A stretch of 8,181 nt of DNA from JALHOQ01 sp038144835. GTDB taxonomy: Bacteria > Bdellovibrionota > Bdellovibrionia > Bdellovibrionales > UBA1609. The notes under the pieces were generated by a model. The model saw only the letters and a program-made list of their open reading frames with translations, was not told the origin of the DNA and searched no databases. Where the stretch lies: NCBI GenBank assembly GCA_038144835.1, contig JAYQON010000123.1, forward strand, positions 1 to 8,181, written 5' to 3'. Positions 1-6,122 of the stretch are shown here, one piece after another (position 1 is the stretch's first letter; the number at the start of each line of letters is the position of its first letter). The position numbers were made by a program, and so were the translations under genes.

Positions 1-1199
1 ATGGCACGTGCCACAGCGACCTGATTGTGCAATGAAGCTATTGCCGTATGCACGAGCCATCGGTAAAGCAAAGGAAAAGAAATAAGTGTCAGCGCGACGA
101 CCAACTTTATTAAATTCACAAGCTCACCTTCTAGAGGAACAAGCACTAAACCGAAACCTGTTATTGCGGGACTTGGAGCCAGATAGCCATTCAAAAAGCG
201 TGTTAAGCTCTCGTGCGGTAAGATCGTCGCAACAATAAAAAATAAAAACAGGTGCAGAGCCCCGACAGAAAAAGCGATCAATGCTGTCGTTATTATGGCT
301 TGACCCATGGCGCCTTGCGGAAGATCAGGAGCGGGTTCACTCAAAGCCGCTCCCAAGCCTTGCATCCAACCCATCGCGATCAAAGTTCCAGGTAAAAACG
401 GAAGCACACGAGCCGCCTTCCAACCCAGAAATTCTAAGTTGCGGCGAGAAAATTTTTGCGGCCAAAACGCCTGTGGAAGAAGACCCGCAAGCACTAACAA
501 AATTATAGACTGTAGAGCGGCCAGTAAAACTGCTTTATCCCATCGCCCTTGCAAACGAAGTATATCGTAAATAGCGACCTCCAAGGTGGCCGGTCGCTCT
601 CCACTGAGCATGAGCGGAATGGAAAAACTTGTGAAACAGAGACTGAAGACAAAAAGATAAATGGTTGATAAATCAGAGCGAAGGTACGGCCAACCCACTT
701 TGTGCCAAAAAAGTTTAGGACTGGCCCCTAAGACCCAAGCCGTCTCGGCCAATCCGCCTAACTTAAAATGAACCAGGCGATCCAGTGCTACCGCAACCAA
801 ACCCGCATTCATCAGGGCATGCGCAACCACCACCATATAAATTCCCTGCGGTAGGGCTCCTAACGGCCATGCCAGTCCGATCATACTCATAACCAAAAAC
901 AGTGGCGGTACGACGTTAGGAAAAAGTAAACTGATTTCGGCCAGGACTCGACCACGAGGAAGAGTCCACCACTGAAGACCACAAAACATCACAAAGCCCA
1001 AAACAAAGGCTGCCGACGCACTTAGAACCGCCTGGCTTATGGATGCGACAAATGCCGGTCCCCACTCTTGAAGAGAAAGCCAATTCCATTCGGAAATGCG
1101 CATCATCCAAATTAAGTATGGCGACAGTAAAAATAGACCAAGAGCGATGCGCGCCAGAGGCCTCCAAAGCTCAGGGCTTAAAGGCTTTATCCCAATCAC
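1..1199 (-). CDS. thiP: ThiP-like ABC transporter permease, 3' end beyond window
   Basis: Inner-membrane permease of a thiamine/iron-type ABC importer, expected to pass substrate from the ThiB-like protein encoded just upstream. The frame is open for 399 codons from a GTG at 1199 to the window edge. A TAA directly precedes the GTG, so no longer start exists. Hydrophobic segments lie near residues 17-33, 53-75, 88-110, 118-140, 177-197, 223-241, 303-327 and 362-381. A cytoplasmic EAA loop is seen at about 150-172 (LAETAWVLGAS, then a GWPYLR segment). The stretch after it, with TSFSIPLMLSGERPATLEVAIY, aligns by memory to the same region of E. coli ThiP (FASFATVLSLGGGPQATTIELAIY). ThiP is about 536 residues with two such halves, so roughly 130-140 residues including the second EAA loop are missing off the left edge. 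It overlaps the thiB 3' end by 29 nt, which suggests coupled translation. Substrate could be another small cation or metal; thiamine is an inference from similarity. Confidence 0.85.
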   Translation of the reverse strand, partial: MIGIKPLSPELWRPLARIALGLFLLSPYLIWMMRISEWNWLSLQEWGPAFVASISQAVLSASAAFVLGFVMFCGLQWWTLPRGRVLAEISLLFPNVVPPLFLVMSMIGLAWPLGALPQGIYMVVVAHALMNAGLVAVALDRLVHFKLGGLAETAWVLGASPKLFWHKVGWPYLRSDLSTIYLFVFSLCFTSFSIPLMLSGERPATLEVAIYDILRLQGRWDKAVLLAALQSIILLVLAGLLPQAFWPQKFSRRNLEFLGWKAARVLPFLPGTLIAMGWMQGLGAALSEPAPDLPQGAMGQAIITTALIAFSVGALHLFLFFIVATILPHESLTRFLNGYLAPSPAITGFGLVLVPLEGELVNLIKLVVALTLISFPLLYRWLVHTAIASLHNQVAVARA

Positions 1200-2193
1200 T
1201 TAAATCTTTACCCGTGGAGGTTTTAATCACCTTTAAGTTAGGAAGCTCTCCAAAAACGGATCCTTCCTCCAAACCTTTGATCACTGGGAGCATAAAATTT
1301 TTTTCCATGATAATTTTTTGCGCCCACGGCTTAAGTAGTTCTTCTATCAGTCTTTGACCCAATTCACATTCACGACAGGTCTCAGGCACCCCCGCATATT
1401 CAACCTGAACCGGATGTCCCTCAGGAAAGCTCAAAACCTGATAAGTACGATCACCTTCGCGCGCCCAGTGATAAGCCAAGGAAGTCAGGTATGAGAATAC
1501 AAAACGAACCTGATCCTTTTTAAACAACCCATAAGACAAGGCCCAATTGGGCGAAACACTATTAACATTTGGTCGCAACGAATGCAGAAATTCAACTGTC
1601 GATTCTCCCTTTAAAGCCTTCACCCAGTGAAAAAATTGAAGACCAGGACTGCTCGAACGAGGATCCTGCAGGGCGATTTGTCCCTTAAACTCGGGCTTTA
1701 TAAGATCTGAAAAAGACAGTGGTAAAGGTCCGCCCTGGTCTTTGCGGTAAACAAAAGACATCGGACTCCAATCGATGGGCACAAATTTGGGATGAGTGAA
1801 CTCGGCAAGAGTTGGATGCCGACCTGAGCTCGCAAAAACTTGGTCTTTCCAATCAAACCGACCCACGGCTTCATCCAACATCAGCTGATCAAGCCCAATA
1901 ACAACATCAAAAGGCACGCCAGCCTCACCCAATTTTAAACGCTCAAGCAAAAGTCCGGCATCACCTGGAGTCACGACTTCAATGCTGCATTTATTTTCTG
2001 ATTCAAAACGCCGTAAAATTTCATTGCCCGGGCCGGTGGAGCCAACAAAAGTGGAATAGGTCAATACGCGCAGTTTTTTCGGCTGCATTTGAACGCGCGG
2101 CAAATCTTTGAAAATATAGAGCTGACGCGCAAACAGTAAGCCTGCGATCACCGCAACAAGAAGGATAACAAAAACAGCCAGTCGGCTACGCAC
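1171..2193 (-). CDS. thiB: ThiB-like periplasmic thiamine-binding protein, membrane-anchored
   Basis: Substrate-binding component of an ABC importer, predicted to capture thiamine or a phosphorylated form in the periplasm. With the start used here the protein is 340 residues. An N-terminal RSR is followed by a hydrophobic helix (about 5-21) without an obvious cleavage site or lipobox, so it may be an uncleaved anchor. The mature part matches E. coli TbpA motif by motif: DVVIGLD (96-102), QDPRSSSPG (176-184), SYGLF and SYLTSLAYH (about 220-241), and FPEGHPVQVE (256-265). A CREC pair (C273, C276) near the C-terminus is unusual. The frame is open back to a TTG at 2238, but that would overlap the DoxX gene by 44 nt. 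The GTG at 2193 lies one base after the DoxX stop, follows a GGTGG-type ribosome site and puts basic residues right before the helix, so I prefer it. GTGs at 2217 and 2211 are alternatives. Confidence 0.87.
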   Translation of the reverse strand: MRSRLAVFVILLVAVIAGLLFARQLYIFKDLPRVQMQPKKLRVLTYSTFVGSTGPGNEILRRFESENKCSIEVVTPGDAGLLLERLKLGEAGVPFDVVIGLDQLMLDEAVGRFDWKDQVFASSGRHPTLAEFTHPKFVPIDWSPMSFVYRKDQGGPLPLSFSDLIKPEFKGQIALQDPRSSSPGLQFFHWVKALKGESTVEFLHSLRPNVNSVSPNWALSYGLFKKDQVRFVFSYLTSLAYHWAREGDRTYQVLSFPEGHPVQVEYAGVPETCRECELGQRLIEELLKPWAQKIIMEKNFMLPVIKGLEEGSVFGELPNLKVIKTSTGKDLSDWDKAFKP

Positions 2194-2194
2194 A

Positions 2195-2677
2195 CTACCA
2201 CCAAATCCCACGATCACGTTTATAAAAGAAATAATCAAATCCCAAACATCGACCCGCGCCCAACCACGCCAAAATTAAAAAGAGAACCATGTGCAGACGA
2301 TGCATCTCAATCAGCTCAGGTGAACTGTTGTAAATAAAATTTAATGTGATCAAGGCCGCCAAGAAAGCCACAGGCCTAACAAAAAAACCAATTATGAAAC
2401 TAATGCCCACCAAAAAACCGAAATAAACTACACAGTAAGCAAAAAGCTGCCAATTGGGAACCACAACCCGATCCAGAAAATCCTTGTACCAATCGGGAGC
2501 GGAACTCATCGGCGCCCATTCCGTGATCGCAGCGGCAATGCGTGGTTGTGAGAGGTAATCACCCTGATAGCGACTCCACGCCGTCACAAAAAAAGACCAT
2601 CCCAGATAAATGCGCAGAAGCGCCACAGGAAACAGGTGTCCGACATACTTGACGCTTTCAAGATAGGCAACCAACAT
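2195..2677 (-). CDS. DoxX-like family membrane protein
   Basis: Small integral membrane protein of 160 residues with four predicted helices (about 14-34, 77-98, 101-116 and 128-144), a typical size and layout for DoxX/DoxD-like proteins. The first helix has LRIYLGWSFFVTAWSR, matching the family pattern of an arginine followed by a glycine and aromatic residues. Family members have been tied to quinone-linked oxidation or oxidative-stress complexes, but most have no known biochemical role, so none is assigned. The loop between helices 1 and 2 is long (about 40 residues, APMSSAPDWYKDFLDRVVVPNW), probably periplasmic, as in many DoxX proteins. The start is uncertain. ATG 2677 has GGGAG 11 nt upstream; ATG 2695, six codons earlier and 13 nt after the nth stop, has no clear ribosome site. 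Its TAG stop sits one base before the preferred thiB GTG, implying translational coupling to the transporter. Confidence 0.8.
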   Translation of the reverse strand: MLVAYLESVKYVGHLFPVALLRIYLGWSFFVTAWSRYQGDYLSQPRIAAAITEWAPMSSAPDWYKDFLDRVVVPNWQLFAYCVVYFGFLVGISFIIGFFVRPVAFLAALITLNFIYNSSPELIEMHRLHMVLFLILAWLGAGRCLGFDYFFYKRDRGIWW

Positions 2678-2708
2678 GGCGTGATCTTCTCCCATTCACT
2701 GAACGTGG

Positions 2709-3368
2709 TCAATGAGTGAGCACGACTCCTTTTTTAGGACACTCGCCCTCGAGTGGGCACTTGGAGCATAGTGGCCGCCTCGCCTTACAGAGCTGGCGTC
2801 CATGAAAAATCAGCCAGTGAGAAAACATGATCCAGTCTTCTTTCGGAACCAGTTGCAACAGGTCTGATTCAACCTGTTCTGGCGTTTTGTGGCGAGTCAA
2901 ACCCAGACGATAAGCAATTCGCTTAACATGCGTATCTACCACTATGCCAGATGCGATATTAAAAGCATTGCCCAGCACGACGTTTGCGGTCTTGCGACCG
3001 ACTCCAGGAAGCTCCGTAAGGGCATCAATATCGCGAGGCACTTGCCCCTTATAATCGGCCACCAGTTTTTTACCAGTACCTTTTAAGCTGCGGGCTTTGG
3101 AACGAAAAAAACCCGTGGGCCTGATTTGCTCCTCGAGTTTGTTTATATCGGCAGATGCGTAATCCGAGGCCGAACGGTACACCCGAAATAAGTTTTTTGT
3201 AACCTGATTGACTCGCTCGTCTGTGCATTGTGCGCTCAGGATCGTGGCAACAAGTAATTCCAGAGGATTTGAATGCGTTAATGCGCAATGAGCGTCGGGA
3301 TAGTAAAGCTTCAGTTTCTCTATGATAGTCGTGGTCCGGTGCTTGAGTGCGCGCGAGGATGCTTTCAT
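2709..3368 (-). CDS. nth: Endonuclease III (DNA glycosylase/AP lyase)
   Basis: Base-excision repair enzyme that removes oxidised pyrimidines and cleaves the abasic site by beta-elimination; cytoplasmic. All hallmarks are present in 219 residues (E. coli Nth is 211): the LLVATILSAQCTD segment (38-50), the helix-hairpin-helix LPGVGRKTANV (120-130) with catalytic Lys126, the catalytic Asp145 in VDTHV, and the C-terminal [4Fe-4S] loop with C194, C201, C204 and C210 in the classic C-x6-C-x2-C-x5-C spacing. ATG 3368 is the only reasonable start, as no other start codon lies in the first stretch of the frame. No Shine-Dalgarno is visible before it, so initiation may be leaderless or weak. It is the first gene of the leftward cluster and is transcribed divergently from the GNAT gene across a 105-bp region with palindromes. 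Grouping DNA repair with a thiamine transporter is odd but may only reflect shared transcription. Confidence 0.97.
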   Translation of the reverse strand: MKASSRALKHRTTTIIEKLKLYYPDAHCALTHSNPLELLVATILSAQCTDERVNQVTKNLFRVYRSASDYASADINKLEEQIRPTGFFRSKARSLKGTGKKLVADYKGQVPRDIDALTELPGVGRKTANVVLGNAFNIASGIVVDTHVKRIAYRLGLTRHKTPEQVESDLLQLVPKEDWIMFSHWLIFHGRQLCKARRPLCSKCPLEGECPKKGVVLTH

Positions 3369-3383
3369 GAATTTAACTATCTA

Positions 3384-3398
3384 GTCGAGGTTCTCGAC
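3384..3398. repeat. Inverted repeat GTCGAG-gtt-CTCGAC (left palindrome)
   Basis: Perfect 6-bp arms (3384-3389 and 3393-3398) around a 3-base spacer. The same 6-base half-site recurs in the neighbouring palindrome at 3403-3424, giving four half-sites in 41 bp. The short spacer fits a protein-binding site better than an RNA hairpin. Confidence 0.75.
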
Positions 3399-3402
3399 AT
3401 CT

Positions 3403-3424
3403 GTCGAGAAAAGACTTTCTCGAC
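3403..3424. repeat. Perfect 9-bp inverted repeat, GTCGAGAAA-agac-TTTCTCGAC
   Basis: Arms at 3403-3411 and 3416-3424 are perfectly complementary around a 4-base centre. It lies 22.5 bp centre to centre from the left palindrome, about two helical turns, so dimers bound at both would face the same side. It could also form an RNA stem-loop in either leader, but no T-run follows on either strand, so an intrinsic terminator is unlikely. Operator function is inferred. Confidence 0.75.
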
Positions 3425-3473
3425 TCGGTCGCAGCACGGTCAGCCGCTAAAATTAAGGGTCTTGGGGGGCATC

Positions 3474-4571
3474 ATGGAAGGACCGCGTCCACTGCACGAA
3501 CACGAGCTAGGTGATCTTGTTGATTTTCTTTCATCACATCTCAGGCCACAGCAAGAGTGGTTGATTGATGAGGAATATCCTCTCGCCATTGAGCCCACCA
3601 ACCTCAATAATGTCCGCGTGATCAAGAAAGATGATCAATTTCTCTCTGCGGCTATCATGAAACCACTGGTCATCAAATCTCCCGCCGGCCTTTTTAAGGT
3701 TGCCGCAATAGGTAGCGTCGTCACCAGTCCCAATTACCGCAATCAAGGCCTGTCACGCCAAGTTCTCGAGGGCTGTCTCGATGCCGCACGTGCACGCGGC
3801 TGCGACTTCGCCATTCTTTGGACAAACCTTTTCGATTTTTACCGCAAACTTGGATTTGAACTTGGTGGCACTGAAATCGCGCTTGAAATGCGGCCGGGAT
3901 TTAAAGTTAACGATGTCGGCTTGGATCTGCGCTTTTTACAGTCAAATAAGGTCGACCCCGAAGCTATTCTCCGTCTCTACAACTCCCACACCACCGGATG
4001 TTTGCGTACCGCCGAGGACATTCGCAAATTCCTGCAAATCCCCAACAGCCGAGTGTTCACCGCATGGGATCTGAATGACCGTCTACAAGCCTACGCCATC
4101 GAAGGTAAAGGTGCGGATTTAGACAGCTACATCCACGAATGGGGGGGTGGGGTTTCTAAACTCTTGCCGCTTTTAAAATTCGCCTTGCAAACTGAGGGGC
4201 GGCCGCTCACTCTTATCGCACCTTCTCACTCCGCAAACCTAATCCGTCAACTCCGCGAAGCCGGTGCTCGCGAAACCACAGGCGTTTTGGGCATGATCAA
4301 AATTCTTAATCCACCTCACTTTTTGACTAAGATCAAAAAATACATTCGGGCCCTAGGGTACGAGGACCTAGTTCTAGAGCCGCGCGAGGGCAAATACTAC
4401 ATTGGCTTTCGCAATCAAATTTTTAGTACAGACAGCGAAACAGATCTTGTGCGGGTCGTCTTTGGCCCACTTAAGGCCAGTGAACTTCAGGTTTTTGACA
4501 AAGACACAGCTGAAATCTTCGAAAAAATATTTCCCATTGCTATGTGGATTTGGGGTTGGGACTCCGTATGA
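3474..4571 (+). CDS. Two-domain GNAT family N-acetyltransferase
   Basis: Predicted acetyl-CoA-dependent acyltransferase of 365 residues; the acceptor is unknown. The N-terminal half is a recognisable GNAT fold: the acetyl-CoA pyrophosphate loop RNQGLS (89-94) follows the strand IGSVVTSPNY (79-88), then a helix with ARARGCDFAIL (105-115) and the closing FYRKLGFELGG (122-132). The second half has a weaker GNAT-like order, with a helix RLYNSHTTGCLRTAEDIRKFL (about 167-187), then strand-rich AYAIEGKGADLDSYIHEWGGG (207-227). A tandem or Eis-like arrangement is therefore plausible. The tail ends in an aromatic patch, WIWGWDSV. The frame is open back to 3288 inside nth, but ATG 3474 has GGGGGG four bases upstream and avoids that overlap, so I use it. 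Its stop overlaps the start of the lipoprotein gene (ATGA), suggesting a two-gene operon under the divergent promoter. Confidence 0.85.
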   Translation: MEGPRPLHEHELGDLVDFLSSHLRPQQEWLIDEEYPLAIEPTNLNNVRVIKKDDQFLSAAIMKPLVIKSPAGLFKVAAIGSVVTSPNYRNQGLSRQVLEGCLDAARARGCDFAILWTNLFDFYRKLGFELGGTEIALEMRPGFKVNDVGLDLRFLQSNKVDPEAILRLYNSHTTGCLRTAEDIRKFLQIPNSRVFTAWDLNDRLQAYAIEGKGADLDSYIHEWGGGVSKLLPLLKFALQTEGRPLTLIAPSHSANLIRQLREAGARETTGVLGMIKILNPPHFLTKIKKYIRALGYEDLVLEPREGKYYIGFRNQIFSTDSETDLVRVVFGPLKASELQVFDKDTAEIFEKIFPIAMWIWGWDSV

Positions 4572-5407
4572 CTGAAAGGCAAACAACTTCTTATTGGTTG
4601 AAAGGGCTGCATATTGCTTTAGCTTTATCCCTGCCCTTCATCTTGCTCTTGTTCTTGGGCTGCCAAAAAGCAAAAGAGACAAAAGAAGATCTGGGGCCAG
4701 AGGTCGACCCAAGCAGCATAGATTTAGCGCTGAGTAAAGCAATCGGCACACCCGACCTCAACAACCTCGCCGTTGGCCAATTTCTCGAATACCTGGTCAC
4801 CCAACGAATTGAAAACGAGGAGACCGCGAACGCCGCAGCTGGATCTCGCGTCGATGTCATCAAACGCGAAGAATCTGATAGCGAGGTCAAGTTTACCTTG
4901 CGTATCGTGCGCGCCCAACGCGCAGAAGGTAACGAGTGGGAAAGAATTGTCACTGAGGAACCTGTGAGTATAAAAAAGCCCTCACTGCTAGGCATGATCG
5001 AACCTGCCATCACTTCCCGAACACTTTCCGCCCAAAATCTGGCTGTGTCTTCTTTTGCCAGTCGCCCCGTAAAGCGCGTGAGTTTTCATAACTTGCGCGA
5101 ATCGACCGGAACCTTACAGGCTCCAGCCCGAGTGAGAATGCGAGCCGATTGTGGCGGTTTGAATCCCTGTGAGTTACAGGTGCGCTATATACGTTTCGAT
5201 TTGGTGCAGTGGTACAATGATAGTGAATACCAAAAGGTCGCTCTTGATTTCGCATTCAGCACTCAACCACCTTACCTTCCCTTCGGTACGGACTTTGAAC
5301 AACTCAGTGGATTGATGGTTGTTGACTGCCGCGCAACATATATACCTATCGAAAAACGCACTGTTTATGTGCGTGAATGCAAAACTCTAGAAGACTTTCA
5401 GAAGTAA
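4568..5407 (+). CDS. Predicted lipoprotein of unknown function
   Basis: No family is recognised. The 279-residue product begins with a charged stretch (TERQ, then a Lys), followed by a long hydrophobic segment and LLFLGC, giving a lipobox-like site with Cys32. Phe at -3 is not the commonest lipobox residue, but the layout fits signal peptidase II processing. The residues after the Cys (QKAKETKEDLG) form a charged linker. The rest looks like a soluble beta-rich domain (for example RVDVIKREESDSEVKFTLRIV, about 94-114) with four cysteines near the C-terminus (C195, C201, C254, C271) that could form two disulfides in the periplasm. ATG 4568 overlaps the GNAT stop (ATGA) and has GGGA six bases upstream; the upstream in-frame ATG 4544 lies inside the GNAT gene and adds residues that spoil the signal peptide. 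Coupling to the acetyltransferase suggests a shared process, unknown. Confidence 0.8.
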   Translation: MTERQTTSYWLKGLHIALALSLPFILLLFLGCQKAKETKEDLGPEVDPSSIDLALSKAIGTPDLNNLAVGQFLEYLVTQRIENEETANAAAGSRVDVIKREESDSEVKFTLRIVRAQRAEGNEWERIVTEEPVSIKKPSLLGMIEPAITSRTLSAQNLAVSSFASRPVKRVSFHNLRESTGTLQAPARVRMRADCGGLNPCELQVRYIRFDLVQWYNDSEYQKVALDFAFSTQPPYLPFGTDFEQLSGLMVVDCRATYIPIEKRTVYVRECKTLEDFQK

Positions 5408-5419
5408 TTGTCTACGTTC

Positions 5420-5448
5420 TTGACCTCTTAACGCCTGGAAAGTAATTG
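5420..5448 (+). promoter_or_regulatory. elbB: Possible weak promoter for elbB
   Basis: In the 61-bp gap between the lipoprotein and elbB, TTGACC (5420-5425) matches the -35 consensus well. Seventeen bases on, TAATTG (5443-5448) is a poor -10. I see no terminator in the gap, so elbB may also be read through from the GNAT-lipoprotein pair. Confidence 0.3.
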
Positions 5449-5468
5449 CTTGGCATGGGAGGTCTCGA

Positions 5469-6122
5469 ATGAAAAAAGTTGCCATTATTCTTTCAGGCTG
5501 TGGACACAAAGACGGAACTGAGATCACTGAAGCCGTCAGCACTATGATTGCTTTGAGTGAAGCCAACGCCGCAGTCGAAGTTTTCGCTCCCGACGTAAAT
5601 TTTGTTGTTACCGACCCGGTTAATTCACAACCAACTCATGAACAAAGAAATGTAATGAAAGAATCGGCGCGCATTTCTCGCGGCTTGATTCACAACTTAA
5701 ACTCCCTAAAAGCCAGTCCGTTTGATGCTTTGGTTTTGCCAGGTGGATTTGGAGTAGCTCTGAATCTCTGTGATTGGGCGCGAGAAGGTGCAAATTGCAA
5801 GGTTCACCCTGAGGCCGAAAGAGTAATCAATGAATTTTACCAAGACAAAAAACCAATAGCGGCAATTTGCATCGCTCCAGCGCTAGTGGCTCGCGTTCTT
5901 GGACAATTCGGCGTCACTCTCACGATTGGGTCCGACAAAGCTACCGCATCTGAAATTGCAAAGACGGGAGCTATACATGAGAACTGTGCCGTGAACGATT
6001 ATGTTACCGATCGCGACCATCGAATCATCAGCACCCCCGCCTATATGTATGGCAATGCCAAGCCTTTTGAAGTCTTCACGGGTATACGCAAAGCGATGCG
6101 CGAACTGGTAGAAATGGCCTAG
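5469..6122 (+). CDS. elbB: ElbB-type DJ-1/PfpI superfamily protein (glyoxalase-like)
   Basis: ElbB (isoprenoid biosynthesis glyoxalase, formerly called sigma cross-reacting protein 27A) belongs to the DJ-1/PfpI superfamily. Members can have glyoxalase activity, but the physiological role is unsettled; the isoprenoid label comes from E. coli genetics. The 217-residue protein is the family's usual length and aligns throughout with E. coli ElbB: MKKVAIILSGCGHKDGTEITEAV (with acidic Glu18), RNVMKESARISRG (60-72), LVLPGGFG (88-95), the nucleophile elbow with Cys134 in AAICIAPAL, LTIGSDKATA (151-160) and STPAYM (188-193). The start is secure: GGGAGG at 5457-5462 lies six bases before the ATG. The stop shares the CTAG at 6119-6122 with the stop of the convergent crotonase gene, leaving no room for a terminator between them. 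Confidence 0.95.
   Translation: MKKVAIILSGCGHKDGTEITEAVSTMIALSEANAAVEVFAPDVNFVVTDPVNSQPTHEQRNVMKESARISRGLIHNLNSLKASPFDALVLPGGFGVALNLCDWAREGANCKVHPEAERVINEFYQDKKPIAAICIAPALVARVLGQFGVTLTIGSDKATASEIAKTGAIHENCAVNDYVTDRDHRIISTPAYMYGNAKPFEVFTGIRKAMRELVEMA

Larger units (their letters stand above)
3369..3473. promoter_or_regulatory. Divergent promoter region between nth and the GNAT gene
   Basis: This 105-bp spacer must carry promoters for both directions. On the plus strand TAAAAT at 3448-3453 matches the -10 consensus at five of six positions, and no good -35 lies 16-18 nt upstream. Instead, two tandem palindromes (3384-3398 and 3403-3424) occupy the region upstream of it. If transcription starts near 3460, their centres are at about -69 and -46, which would suit an activator or a repressor. 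On the minus strand a weak TAGATA or TTAAAT lies close to the nth start codon, again without a recognisable -35 or ribosome site. Promoter positions are inferred by eye. Confidence 0.5.

Noticed and set aside
281..570. Two short plus-strand open frames
   Set aside because: Antisense to the permease gene, low-complexity composition and no recognisable domain.
916..1167. 83-codon minus-strand open frame starting with TTG
   Set aside because: It lies in another frame of the permease gene, shows no family resemblance, and the permease frame is open for 399 codons with clear motifs.
1375..1395. CTGAGA on the minus strand, resembling the conserved core of a TPP riboswitch near thiamine genes
   Set aside because: It lies inside the thiB reading frame where it encodes the VPETC stretch, and none of the other conserved TPP aptamer elements are near it.
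3288..3473. N-terminal extension of the GNAT protein from ATG 3288
   Set aside because: It would overlap nth by 81 nt and cover the palindromes; ATG 3474 has a strong ribosome site and fits the domain start.
4139..4154. G-rich run that might form a quadruplex
   Set aside because: It codes for Trp-Gly-Gly-Gly-Val in the GNAT protein and offers only two separate G tracts.
4591..5013. 140-codon minus-strand open frame opposite the lipoprotein gene
   Set aside because: It has a Ser/Arg-rich antisense composition and no motif, whereas the plus strand has a signal peptide, a coupled start and a good ribosome site.
5402..5448. Direct repeat AAGTAATTG at 5402-5410 and 5440-5448
   Set aside because: Only nine bases, two copies, and the first overlaps the lipoprotein stop codon; likely chance.
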